This document shows, one piece after another, positions 33,772 through 43,368 of a stretch of DNA of 64,000 bases. The position numbers were made by a program, and so were the translations under genes. The notes under the pieces are model-generated. The model was given only the letters and a program-made list of their open reading frames with translations. It was not told the DNA's origin and searched no databases. This DNA is from JAGNGI01 sp035448825 (GTDB lineage: Bacteria; Fidelibacterota; UBA2242). The stretch lies in the NCBI GenBank assembly GCA_035448825.1, contig DAOTJS010000007.1, positions 1 to 64,000 on the forward strand, written 5' to 3'. Positions within the stretch are counted from its first letter, which is position 1. Every line of letters starts with the position of its first letter.

Positions 33772-34955
33772 CGGATATTTCCATCTAATGGGATAAAGAC
33801 CAGAACGGTTGTCCCTTTTTGTGGGCGACCTTTAATTGTGATGTGACCATTCCAGGGATAAACGCGTTCGCGCAATCCAACCAGGCCTAGATTTTGGGGA
33901 TCGTTGACCTGTGAATCAGTAATACCGATGCCATTATCCACAATTTTCATTTCAAGAGCGTGATCTTTGATTTTGAGGTTGACTTTGACTTCGCTGGCAT
34001 AGGCATGACGAGCAACATTTGTCAGAGTTTCTTGCAAAATACGGAAAATGGCAATGCTCCGTTCCTGATCAGTTTCAATTTCTGCCGGTCGCAGATGCAA
34101 GTCGCAATGAATCCCGGTCCGATTTTGGAAATCTTCGCAATACCATTCGATTGCGGCGGTCAATCCCAAATCATCGAGCAGGCCGGGTCGCAAGTCAGTC
34201 GAAATCCGCCGAATAGTTTGAATCGTTTTATCAATTAAATCAAACATAGAGTTAATTTTTTCGGCAATTTCGGATTGAGCGGAAGTGAGTCTTTTATTGA
34301 TCCAGATTAAGTCCATTTTCAGAGCCGTCAACGCTTGACCAAGCTCGTCGTGAATTTCACGGGCAATATAGGAACGTTCTTCTTCACGTACCGATTGCAA
34401 ATGCGCTGAAAGGTTGCGAAACTGATCGCGTGAATCTTTCAAGTCTTGTTCGACTTTTTTCCGATCGGTTATATCAATAACCACACCGCGCAAACCGACC
34501 GGTTTATTATCATAGAAAATAGGACTGGAGTAGATAAGTGCTTGAAAGGTTGTCCCGTCTTTCCGTAAAGCGGTATATTCGTGACCTTCGATGTCGCCGT
34601 TGTTATAAATTTTATGAATATTGCGCAAAAGTTTTTCCCGTTCTTCCGGAATAAAAAGCTGGGAGAAATTGACCCCAGCGTCTATATCCTGTTGATCATA
34701 TCCGAAGGTTTCAAATCCGACTTGATTAGTGAAGCGAAATTTTCCATCATTATCCATTTCATAAATGGTTTGAGGTAGGAGATTGACCAATTCACGAAAA
34801 TTCTTTTCGTATTTATTCAATGATTTTTCTATGCGGCGGCGCTCGAGATCGGTGGCTTCGAGCCGATTAATCCGATTGCGTAATTGATGCAATTCCCATA
34901 GTAATTGCTCGCGGGTTTTGTTTTCATCACTGGTAAATGAATCGGGTGGATTCAT
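33768..34955 (-). CDS. PAS-domain sensor histidine kinase (NarX/HisKA_3 type)
   Basis: A 395-residue soluble kinase. After a coiled-coil start (residues 12-50), a PAS domain spans about 50-170 (LPQTIYEMDNDGKFRFTNQV, ending with the PAC phrase GVVIDITDRKK). The HisKA_3 domain carries the phosphorylated histidine in YIAREIHDELGQALTALKMD, and the ATPase domain has LTNVARHAYASEV and VDNGIG, GLVGLRERV. No membrane helix is present, so it senses an internal signal. It lies 2 bases after the ACT-protein gene and overlaps the regulator gene. Confidence 0.92.
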   Translation of the reverse strand: MNPPDSFTSDENKTREQLLWELHQLRNRINRLEATDLERRRIEKSLNKYEKNFRELVNLLPQTIYEMDNDGKFRFTNQVGFETFGYDQQDIDAGVNFSQLFIPEEREKLLRNIHKIYNNGDIEGHEYTALRKDGTTFQALIYSSPIFYDNKPVGLRGVVIDITDRKKVEQDLKDSRDQFRNLSAHLQSVREEERSYIAREIHDELGQALTALKMDLIWINKRLTSAQSEIAEKINSMFDLIDKTIQTIRRISTDLRPGLLDDLGLTAAIEWYCEDFQNRTGIHCDLHLRPAEIETDQERSIAIFRILQETLTNVARHAYASEVKVNLKIKDHALEMKIVDNGIGITDSQVNDPQNLGLVGLRERVYPWNGHITIKGRPQKGTTVLVFIPLDGNIR

Positions 34956-34957
34956 TT

Positions 34958-35443
34958 TTACTCCGGTAAATTGAAATTAGCTGTTATAGCCCGGCGAGTG
35001 GCATCAACCTGATTATCGTCAATTACACAACATACTGAAGAAATACTGGTTGAAATTCCCAGAATATTGATTCCGGCTTCGCCAAGTGTTTGGCAAATTG
35101 TTCCGGCGATAGCCGGTTTTTCGCGGAAATGAGGACCATAAAAAGAGACAATCGCCACCGGTCCGGTTATTTTAGTATCTCTAATTGGAATAATGAGGGA
35201 TAATTCGTGAAAGGTCTGAGCAATGTCCGATTTGTATTTTTGATCAATGCAGAAATTCAGGTCAGCTGCTCCTTCCAGATTACGGCTCTCGGTGATAAAA
35301 TCAACGCTGATTCCTTTCTGCCCGAAGTAGGTCAAAACTTTTCCGGCTGAGCCCGGCTGGTCGGGGAACGAATAAATGGAAACCATCATTAAGTTCCTTA
35401 ACTCGATCATTCCTCCGATAGTTATTTTATTTTCTAAACTCAT
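34958..35443 (-). CDS. Stand-alone tandem ACT-domain protein
   Basis: A 161-residue protein made of two ACT domains similar to the regulatory tail of aspartokinase: MVSIYSFPDQPGSAGKVLTY and GPVAIVSFYG...KPAIAGTICQTLGEAGINILGIS. It has no catalytic domain. Such proteins bind amino acids as sensors. The stop lies 2 bases before the histidine kinase ATG, and GGAG for the kinase is inside its last codons, so it probably works with that two-component pair. The start is uncertain: the first ATG (35443) has no clear ribosome site, while the ATGs at 35389 and 35386 follow TAAGGA, so the protein may be 18-19 residues shorter. Confidence 0.8.
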   Translation of the reverse strand: MSLENKITIGGMIELRNLMMVSIYSFPDQPGSAGKVLTYFGQKGISVDFITESRNLEGAADLNFCIDQKYKSDIAQTFHELSLIIPIRDTKITGPVAIVSFYGPHFREKPAIAGTICQTLGEAGINILGISTSISSVCCVIDDNQVDATRRAITANFNLPE

Positions 35444-35622
35444 ATTTAATCTGTTTGTAATCTATAGAAAAATAGGTTAATTATTTGAAAAAATCCAGTC
35501 CGATTTTTATCAACCAAATGGTTAAAGTAGATCTTCGTCCTTTGTTTAAAAAATAATTGAAAATATCATTAAAAATGTGATATATTCTGAAAAGCAAGTT
35601 GAGTTGGGCAAATTCGGCTTGT

Positions 35623-38220
35623 ATGATAAAAAATGTTGATATAATGTCTATCGCTAATAAAAGTTTATATTGCATACCAATTTATAATCCATATCATTCA
35701 TTACCTTTTCCTTCTCAGTTGGAAATTAATGAATTAATTGATAATCTTCTGAATAGTCTGAAAGAAGGCCAGCGGGAAGGACTATATCATTTTGACCAGA
35801 TGATTTACCCTTTACGAGAATATTTGAAAACTCATCCTGAAAAAGTGGATTTAGTTAACCAATTGGCTGAAGCGCAAAAAATTCATTTCGGACCGTTCTT
35901 TATCCAGCTTCATTCCGGACATACTTCCGGTGAATTGTTAATTCGTAACCTTCTGCTGGGACATCAGGAAGGGCGTAAGATCGGCGACATTTTAAAATAC
36001 TTTCACTTACCGGCGATGCGTGGAAGAAATTCACAGACGCCTCAGATACTGGCCGGTTTCAATATTGACGCTGTTTTGATAGACTACGATATAAAATTAA
36101 TTGATAAAAATACCAGAGAATTTATCTGGGAAGGTTTGGATGGCACAGATCTACTCGTTGGTCGAGTAGTTATTTTTAATCCCAATCGCTTGAATTTTGC
36201 CAAAAGTAAGATACAGGAAACGTTTCGTGAATATTTTAGCAATGAAACCAATCGAGTTTTTGTTTATTTATTTAATGATAAAAAAAACTGGGAGACTATA
36301 CCAGCTCATATCGAAAAATTGGCTTCCGTATTTCAATCTGATTTGAAAATCGAATCGCTGTCTAATTGCATCTGGGAAATTAAAGAGCAGATTGATTCGC
36401 GTGAAGTAAGTGAATATAAAGGTGAAATCTGTATCGAAAAAGTTGACGAAAGTTCTGAAACTCAGTTCGATTATTATCTCCGGCATAGCATACTGATTGG
36501 GCTTGGCAATCATCGTATCGAAAACCTAATTCAATATTTTGTTGAGCCCTGGACATTGATTGCAAAATATTTAAAGCTGGAAAATGAATCGAAATCAACG
36601 AATCATATCTGGGAGGAATTTCTAAAAAACCAGACATTTACCTACCTCGTAGATACTAACCCGAACAAGTTTATCCAATCACTTAATACTACTCAAACTG
36701 AACTGATGAATCGGATCACGGGACAGGTTACTGATTTAATTACGGCAATTGCGGGTAATATTCATATTGATGATTTTAATACTAATAGTATTTATTTTAC
36801 GGTGATTAATCCATTACCATATAGCCGATCCGAAATTATTGAATTCGTTGTCGAATTGCCTTTGATAATTAATCGCGATACAGTGCTTGCCAGAGAGGTA
36901 GGTGGACGTGAAATTCCATTTCGGATTCTCTATAAAGAGACTGAAACTGCATTCAAATTCGATAGTATAGATAAAGCGAAATATCATTGTTTAGTTGAAT
37001 TGCGCGACTTTCCTGGAATGGGCTGGAAAACCTTTGAGATTGATCTAAACGGGAAACCGAAATCTCATCCAGGTGTGCCAATCAGTGCCGAGCGCAATTC
37101 ATTGGAAAATGATTTCTTACGCGTTGAAATCAATGAAAATGGAACGCTGGAAATATTTGCCAAAGAGACAGGTGAATTTTTCTCGGAAGTAGGCTATTTT
37201 CTTGACGAAGTTGATCTGGGACGATTCAGTGTTGAAGATAAAACTGCGACACATATTCCTCTCACGACTAAAAAACTGCATCCTCAAATCAAATTACTTT
37301 ATAATTCCCCTAAAGCCGCCGCTTATAAAATCGAATATTTTTGGGAAATCCCGGATATGTTCAACTGGACGAACTCGCGTCGCAGTCCTAAGCATGAGAC
37401 AATCAAAATTAGTGAAATAGTAACTCTCGATAGTCTTTCGCGGATGGTTGATTTGAAAATAGAAATAAACGATCATGCCTATGATCATCAGATAAAAATT
37501 TGTTTTCCAATCGAATTTCAGCCGGAAAATACCTATACGGATGGCTTTTTTTCAGTTGAGACACGTCCGTATGACAGATTACAAGATCTTCGTTGTCGAA
37601 CGCTAAGCATGGGCAATTTCGTCGGAGTATCCAATGAATCGGGCGGATTTGCAATATTTAGTGACGGTATCAACGAATATCAATTAATTCGAGGCAAGAA
37701 TAATGTCCTGACTTTAACCTTAGTTCGTGATTTTCCAATTGTTCGACCTAAAAAAACCGGCGGCGTTGTTTTATCACGCAACGAAAAGACAGAGGTTCAT
37801 TTATCATTTTATCCGCGTTTAGCCGATTGGATGTCCAGTGATATTTTAACTGAGGCTATCATTTTCAATAATCCTCTAATCCTACGGCAACTGGATCGAA
37901 CCAACGGATACTTACCGGCGAAAATGCAGTTTTTGAAGGTTGCTCCTGATACATTGTTCTATTCGGCTCTAAAGCCGACAGAAGACGATAAAGACATAAT
38001 CCTTAGACTGTATAATCCGACCCGAAACATAATTGACGGTGAAATAGTAAGTTATATTCCAATTAAAGCCGCCCGTTATCTGACTCTTGAAGAACATATT
38101 ATTGCACCGCTAGAGGTATCTGATCCCCATCGTTTAAATGTTAAAATTTTTCCACAAAAGATAATGACATTAAAAATTATTTTTGACCAATCTCAGTCGG
38201 TTAGTCTTTTAGATTCCTAA
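35623..38220 (+). CDS. GH38 alpha-mannosidase-like protein, probably inactive
   Basis: About 865 residues related to GH38 alpha-mannosidases. The conserved GPFFIQLHSGHTSGELLIRNLLLG segment near residues 90-112, the LP...G...Q-PQILAGFNIDAV stretch, and the later beta-sandwich domains (SLENDFLRVEINENGTLEIF, DGIN-like regions) are recognisable. Catalytic sites are missing: the N-terminal H-x-D reads YNPYHSLPF, the nucleophile motif PDSFG reads PAMRG, and NxxHDS reads NQTFTY. So it is likely a pseudoenzyme, perhaps carbohydrate-binding. The start is uncertain (TTG 35599, ATG 35623 or 35644); none has a clear ribosome site. It stands alone ahead of murB. Confidence 0.75.
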   Translation: MIKNVDIMSIANKSLYCIPIYNPYHSLPFPSQLEINELIDNLLNSLKEGQREGLYHFDQMIYPLREYLKTHPEKVDLVNQLAEAQKIHFGPFFIQLHSGHTSGELLIRNLLLGHQEGRKIGDILKYFHLPAMRGRNSQTPQILAGFNIDAVLIDYDIKLIDKNTREFIWEGLDGTDLLVGRVVIFNPNRLNFAKSKIQETFREYFSNETNRVFVYLFNDKKNWETIPAHIEKLASVFQSDLKIESLSNCIWEIKEQIDSREVSEYKGEICIEKVDESSETQFDYYLRHSILIGLGNHRIENLIQYFVEPWTLIAKYLKLENESKSTNHIWEEFLKNQTFTYLVDTNPNKFIQSLNTTQTELMNRITGQVTDLITAIAGNIHIDDFNTNSIYFTVINPLPYSRSEIIEFVVELPLIINRDTVLAREVGGREIPFRILYKETETAFKFDSIDKAKYHCLVELRDFPGMGWKTFEIDLNGKPKSHPGVPISAERNSLENDFLRVEINENGTLEIFAKETGEFFSEVGYFLDEVDLGRFSVEDKTATHIPLTTKKLHPQIKLLYNSPKAAAYKIEYFWEIPDMFNWTNSRRSPKHETIKISEIVTLDSLSRMVDLKIEINDHAYDHQIKICFPIEFQPENTYTDGFFSVETRPYDRLQDLRCRTLSMGNFVGVSNESGGFAIFSDGINEYQLIRGKNNVLTLTLVRDFPIVRPKKTGGVVLSRNEKTEVHLSFYPRLADWMSSDILTEAIIFNNPLILRQLDRTNGYLPAKMQFLKVAPDTLFYSALKPTEDDKDIILRLYNPTRNIIDGEIVSYIPIKAARYLTLEEHIIAPLEVSDPHRLNVKIFPQKIMTLKIIFDQSQSVSLLDS

Positions 38221-38307
38221 TCTTATCCTCCTGTACGAGATCATTTGCCAATTGAATTATGGTAAAAAATTTATAATAATTAAAGTTCGAACGTATTAAT
38301 TTAGTGC

Positions 38308-39366
38308 GTGGTTGCAAAACAAAATAAATCGAGTATGCCGAAATCCGAAGCCCTGGTTGCAGAACTCAGCCGAAATCATATCACCGTCAGAAAAGAAGTC
38401 CCTCTATCAAAATTTACAACTTTCGGAATCGGCGGCAACGCTCGTTTATTAGTTGTTGTTGAGGATTCCGTAAAACTCGAAACAGCAGCAAAATTAGCCT
38501 TTGCCTTTAAGATGCCTTATCGGGTGATAGGTTGTGGTAGTAATTTGCTAATTTCCGATGATGGTTATGACGGTTTAATAATTGTAAATCGGTCGAAGTC
38601 CTGGCAAATTATAGATGACAGTCCAATTGATCCTCAATATAGCAAAATCACTTCCAGATACGATCCACTGGAGATGGCTCCGCAATCCAAACAATATCAA
38701 TCGGAAAATTTACCGCGAAAAATCGTCCGTGTTGATTCCGGATTTAACAATAATGCCTTAATCGAAGAGATGTTCAGGCAAGGGTTGACTGGTCTAGAAT
38801 GGTTTAGCGGAATACCGTCCAGTGTAGGTGGTGCCGTGTATATGAATATGCATGGAGCTCACGCCTATTTTGGTAATCTGGTTTACCGCGCAAAATTGAT
38901 TGACGGGACAACCACGAAAATCGTTGACAATGCTTATTTTCAGTTTGATTATGATTATAGTATTTTACAAAAGACAAAAGAAGTTGTATTGTGGGTAGAA
39001 TTACTTTTGACGATGGGCAATGTCGAAGAGGCTATAATTATTGCTAAAGATTGGAAAAGTAAAAAATCTCACCAGCCGCGCCATTCTGCTGGATGTATTT
39101 TCAAAAATCTCTCGCCGGAGGTACAAAAGCGATACAATTTGCCCACTTCCTCAGTCGGTTATTTAATAGATAAGGTTCTTAATTTGAAAGGATTGCGAGT
39201 TGGTGGAGCCATCATATCCACAAGACATGCGGCTTTTATCGAAAATGATGGAAATGCCAGTGCTAAAGATGTTTACGAGTTGATCGAAATAATTAAAACC
39301 AAAGCCAAAGAGACCCTCGGGTTGGAATTAGAAACTGAGGTCGAATTGCTTGGAAATTTTCAATAA
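38308..39366 (+). CDS. murB: UDP-N-acetylenolpyruvoylglucosamine reductase
   Basis: FAD enzyme that reduces UDP-GlcNAc-enolpyruvate to UDP-MurNAc, the second step of peptidoglycan synthesis. The 352-residue protein shows the FAD-binding TTFGIGGNARLLV and GCGSNLLISDDGYDG, then GLEWFSGIPSSVGGAVYMN, the catalytic serine in RHSAGCIFKN and the C-terminal glutamate in LELETEVELLG. An extra loop of about 40 residues (DDSPIDPQYS to ENLPRK) interrupts the FAD domain after NRSKSW. The start is GTG at 38308, or ATG at 38335. MurA follows after 14 bases, reversing the reaction order but forming one operon. Confidence 0.93.
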   Translation: MVAKQNKSSMPKSEALVAELSRNHITVRKEVPLSKFTTFGIGGNARLLVVVEDSVKLETAAKLAFAFKMPYRVIGCGSNLLISDDGYDGLIIVNRSKSWQIIDDSPIDPQYSKITSRYDPLEMAPQSKQYQSENLPRKIVRVDSGFNNNALIEEMFRQGLTGLEWFSGIPSSVGGAVYMNMHGAHAYFGNLVYRAKLIDGTTTKIVDNAYFQFDYDYSILQKTKEVVLWVELLLTMGNVEEAIIIAKDWKSKKSHQPRHSAGCIFKNLSPEVQKRYNLPTSSVGYLIDKVLNLKGLRVGGAIISTRHAAFIENDGNASAKDVYELIEIIKTKAKETLGLELETEVELLGNFQ

Positions 39367-39380
39367 GATGAAAGGTTATT

Positions 39381-40640
39381 ATGTCCAGATTTATCATCGA
39401 AGGGAATCGCAACTTATCAGGTGAAATTAAAGTATCTGGCAATAAAAATGCGGCTTTACCGATTATTGCCGCAACCGTTTTAACCGATGAAATCTGTATT
39501 CTGGAAAATCTGCCAGATATTCGTGACGTGCATTCGATGCTGGCAATCCTGAGTGATCTGGGTAAGTCGGTGGAGATGCTATCTACTCATCAATGTAAAA
39601 TTTCCGGATCAGTCAATAAATCGCGCTTAAATGATAAATTAGCTAGCACTCTGCGCGCTTCGATTCTCTATTTGAGCGTTTTATTGGCACGGATTGGCGA
39701 AGTCGAAATGGTACCGCCGGGTGGATGTGTAATCGGGCGGCGAAAAGTTGACCAGCATTTCGACGCTTTGGAGGCGTTAGGAGTAAAAATCAATATAATT
39801 GAACACGGTTACCGGTTATTGTTAAAACATCCTAAACCTAATTATGTTTTTATGCGGGAAGCTTCGGTGACGGCAACTGAAAATGCTATGATGTTGGCGG
39901 CAATGACGGAAGGAAGAACCATCCTTGATAATGCCGCCGGTGAACCGCATGTCCAGGATTTAGCTAAAGTTCTAGTGAAAATGGGAGCAAAAGTTCAAGG
40001 CGCAGGCACAAATCGTCTGACAATTACCGGAAATAAAACGTTAAAAGGTTTTCAACATCGCATAATGCCTGATCATATCGAAGCCGGGACGTTCGCAATT
40101 GCGGCGGCTTGCACCGGTGGTGAAGTCACTATTCACGATGCCAATTGTGAAAATCTAACTATCGTTAACCTTATCCTCAATCAAATGGGAGTGAAATTAA
40201 CCTACATTGATAAAAAAACATTAACAATCAAGCCTTCTAAAAACATCAGGGCAATTCCGAAAGTTCAAGTCGGAGTCTGGCCGGGTTTTCCAACCGATCT
40301 GATGAGTCCAATGGTAGTACTGGCTACTCAAGCTAAGGGAACGACCCTCTGCCATGATTGGATGTACGAATCCCGAATGTTTTTCGTGGACAAACTGGTA
40401 ACGATGGGCGCTCAAATTGTGCAGTGTGATCCGCACCGGGTGCTTGTCTCAGGTCCGACACGTCTGAAAGGGCAGGAGATTGTCAGTCCTGATATTCGGG
40501 CTGGAATTGCTCTGGTAATTGCCGCTCTGATTGCCAGAGGTAAGAGTAAAATCGATAAAGCCGAATTGATTGATCGCGGCTATGAAGACATCGTTCCGCG
40601 CTTTCGCCAATTAGGTGCAGAAATAAGCCGCGAACAATAG
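39381..40640 (+). CDS. murA: UDP-N-acetylglucosamine 1-carboxyvinyltransferase
   Basis: Transfers enolpyruvate from PEP to UDP-GlcNAc, the committed step of peptidoglycan synthesis. The 419 residues are normal length. The N-terminal NLSGEIKVSGNKNAALPI carries the substrate lysine and asparagine, and the catalytic cysteine is in PPGGCVIGRRKVDQH, so the enzyme should be fosfomycin-sensitive in principle. The later GVWPGFPTDLMSPM and YESRMFFVDKL motifs are typical. It follows murB closely, giving both steps to UDP-MurNAc. Confidence 0.95.
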   Translation: MSRFIIEGNRNLSGEIKVSGNKNAALPIIAATVLTDEICILENLPDIRDVHSMLAILSDLGKSVEMLSTHQCKISGSVNKSRLNDKLASTLRASILYLSVLLARIGEVEMVPPGGCVIGRRKVDQHFDALEALGVKINIIEHGYRLLLKHPKPNYVFMREASVTATENAMMLAAMTEGRTILDNAAGEPHVQDLAKVLVKMGAKVQGAGTNRLTITGNKTLKGFQHRIMPDHIEAGTFAIAAACTGGEVTIHDANCENLTIVNLILNQMGVKLTYIDKKTLTIKPSKNIRAIPKVQVGVWPGFPTDLMSPMVVLATQAKGTTLCHDWMYESRMFFVDKLVTMGAQIVQCDPHRVLVSGPTRLKGQEIVSPDIRAGIALVIAALIARGKSKIDKAELIDRGYEDIVPRFRQLGAEISREQ

Positions 40641-40748
40641 TGATTTTTCTTCCGAGTTTTATTGTATTATTGAGTGTTCTTTCATTTTCTTGTGGAAAAA
40701 ACGGCTATTGATTAATTTAGGCACTGATTTTTAAAGTTGAGGAGATTA

Positions 40749-43310
40749 ATGAAGCCTATCCAATCCTTTACTGTCAAGCCAATTCTGCCCAAAAAATTGG
40801 AAGAATTGCGCGAACTGGCTTATAATTTGTGGTGGACCTGGAATGCCGATGCCCGTGATCTTTTTCGGCGGCTTGATATGGACTTATGGGAAGAAACTCG
40901 CCATAATCCGGTGGCTTTATTAAACAGGGTCGAGCAGGATGTGCTGGAAGCTCGAGTTCAGGATGATAGCTATTTATATCAATTGCACCGGGTTTGTGAT
41001 AAATTCAGACAATCGTTAAAATCTCCGACCTGGTTCGAAAAAAGCGGTAAATATAATTCGCACCTGAATATTGCCTATTTTTCGATGGAATATGGCATTA
41101 CGGAATGTCTGGCGGACTATTCCGGCGGACTTGGTGTATTAGCTGGTGACCATCTTAAATCGGCTTCGGAACTTGGTATTCCACTTCAGGCAGTTGGGCT
41201 TTCATATCAATACGGCTATTTCCAGCAAGTTTTAAATGTGGACGATTATCAGGAAGAGGAATATCCTATTAATGACTTTTATAATTCACCGTTGACTCTG
41301 GTGAAAGATTCCGACGGCAAACAGTTATTGATTAAAGTTCCTTTTCCCGGCCGTTCGGTTTATGCTCGGATTTGGAAAGCTCAAGTTGGTCGAGTTCCGC
41401 TATATTTGCTCGATACCAATATCGCTGAAAATTCCGAAGAGGATAAAAAAATTACAGCTGAATTGTACGGCGGTAATACCGAAACCAGAATCCAGCAGGA
41501 AATTATTCTGGGAATGGGTGGTTTTCAGGCTCTCCAGATACTCAATGCCACACCATTTATTTGTCACATGAACGAAGGGCATTCGGCTTTTTCTGGTTTG
41601 GAGCGGATTCGGAATGTCGTAAAGAATAATGGATTGACATTTTACGAAGCGCTAGAAATTATTAAAGCGGCTTCGGTTTTTACCACTCACACCCCCGTTC
41701 AGGCTGGAATTGATATTTTTCACCCGGACTTGATGCGACGTTATTTTGATGAATATTGTCGGGATGTGGGAATAGGAATTGATGAACTTTTAGCGCTGGG
41801 GCGTAACGATCCGGATGATAATTCCGAACATTTTTCGATGGCAATTCTGGCAATAAACTTAAGTTGTAAGATCAATGCCGTCAGTAAATTGCATCAGCGA
41901 GTTGCTCAAGAAATGTGGGAATCGCTGTGGCCTGATATTCTCGCGAAGGAAATTCCTATTGACTATGTAACTAACGGAATTCACCAATCCTCCTGGATTT
42001 CCCAGGAAATGTCTGATTTATTTGATCGTTATCTTGGGCCAGATTGGCATCGCGAACCAGCTAGCAAGACTATTTGGAATAAAGTGGATAAAATTCCGGA
42101 CGGCGAACTCTGGCGCACCCATGAACGTCGTCGGGAACGTCTGGTATCTTATGCCCGCCATGAATTATATCGGCAATATGTAACCCTCGGTAAGCCCCAG
42201 AATACGATTGCACGAGTCAAAAGTATCCTGAGTACCGATGCTTTGACGATTGGTTTTGCGCGACGATTTGCCGCTTATAAAAGAGCTTATCTACTTTTCA
42301 GTGATCCTGAAAGATTAGCTAAGATATTGTCGGATAAAAAATTTCCAGTTCAAATTATCATTGCCGGTAAAGCCCACCCCCAAGATGAAGAAGGTAAACA
42401 GGTTATACGGCGTATTTTGAAGCTATCGAGTGAAGAACGGTTTTATCAGTGTGTAGTTTTCCTGGAAAATTATGATATGAATATGGCGCGCTATTTGGTA
42501 CAGGGTTGCGACTTGTGGTTGAATACACCTAGACGCGGTTTGGAAGCTTGCGGTACCAGTGGGATGAAAGCCGTAGCCAACGGCGGTTTACATTTTAGCA
42601 CGATTGATGGCTGGTGGGATGAAACTTATAGTCCGGGAATTGGCTGGGCAATCGGTACTCGTGATATTTATAATGATATTGACTATTGGGATCGTCAAGA
42701 AGCCAATATCCTTTACAATGTTCTGGAAAATGAAATTATTCCAACCTTTTTCGACCGCGATAATGATGACCTGCCGCGCAATTGGATTACAATGATTAAA
42801 GCTTCGATGAAAACGATTTGTCCCCAATATAACTCCAACCGTATGGTTTGTGAATATGTTGACCGGATTTACTATCCAGCCGCCGTGCGAGCCAATGAAT
42901 TGTCAAAAAATAACTATTCCGTTGCCAAAGAATTGGCGCAATGGAAAGAAAAAATGCGCGACAATTGGGATTCGGTTCGCTTTCTAAAAGTGTCTGCTGG
43001 ATCAGCGGAAGAATTGTCAGTAAATAGTCAGCTCGAGGTTCGAGCTGAAATTTATTTAGATGGCTTACAGGTCGAAGATGTAGATGTTCAGATTTATTAC
43101 GGTCGAGTTGATGCCAATGGCGATATAGTTGATGGGAAATTCGCCTCTATGGAATTTGAAAAGAAGGTTGATTCCAAGAAGTTTGTATATATCGGTAAAA
43201 TCAATAATTGGGAAAGTGGTTTGAATGGCTACACTGTTCGGATTATTCCCAAGCACCCGGCTTTGGCGCATCCCTTTGAAGATGGATTAATTCATTGGTT
43301 TGATGAATAA
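40749..43310 (+). CDS. glgP: Alpha-glucan phosphorylase (GlgP, GT35)
   Basis: PLP enzyme that releases glucose-1-phosphate from glycogen-type glucans. The 853-residue protein begins with the DUF3417 domain found in the non-classical bacterial and archaeal branch (LRELAYNLWWTWNADARDLF). Then come EYGITECLADYSGGLGVLAGDHLKSA (split here as seen around residue 105), FICHMNEGHSAFSGLERI, TTHTPVQAGIDIFHP, and the PLP lysine in GTSGMKAVANGG. GAGGAG lies 5 bases before the ATG at 40749; a TTG 12 bases earlier would place the ribosome site inside the gene and is rejected. It stands alone. Confidence 0.93.
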   Translation: MKPIQSFTVKPILPKKLEELRELAYNLWWTWNADARDLFRRLDMDLWEETRHNPVALLNRVEQDVLEARVQDDSYLYQLHRVCDKFRQSLKSPTWFEKSGKYNSHLNIAYFSMEYGITECLADYSGGLGVLAGDHLKSASELGIPLQAVGLSYQYGYFQQVLNVDDYQEEEYPINDFYNSPLTLVKDSDGKQLLIKVPFPGRSVYARIWKAQVGRVPLYLLDTNIAENSEEDKKITAELYGGNTETRIQQEIILGMGGFQALQILNATPFICHMNEGHSAFSGLERIRNVVKNNGLTFYEALEIIKAASVFTTHTPVQAGIDIFHPDLMRRYFDEYCRDVGIGIDELLALGRNDPDDNSEHFSMAILAINLSCKINAVSKLHQRVAQEMWESLWPDILAKEIPIDYVTNGIHQSSWISQEMSDLFDRYLGPDWHREPASKTIWNKVDKIPDGELWRTHERRRERLVSYARHELYRQYVTLGKPQNTIARVKSILSTDALTIGFARRFAAYKRAYLLFSDPERLAKILSDKKFPVQIIIAGKAHPQDEEGKQVIRRILKLSSEERFYQCVVFLENYDMNMARYLVQGCDLWLNTPRRGLEACGTSGMKAVANGGLHFSTIDGWWDETYSPGIGWAIGTRDIYNDIDYWDRQEANILYNVLENEIIPTFFDRDNDDLPRNWITMIKASMKTICPQYNSNRMVCEYVDRIYYPAAVRANELSKNNYSVAKELAQWKEKMRDNWDSVRFLKVSAGSAEELSVNSQLEVRAEIYLDGLQVEDVDVQIYYGRVDANGDIVDGKFASMEFEKKVDSKKFVYIGKINNWESGLNGYTVRIIPKHPALAHPFEDGLIHWFDE

Positions 43311-43368
43311 TTGAATATAAATTCGGAATGAATAGATTCAATATTAAAGGAAATTTAGACACTTATTG

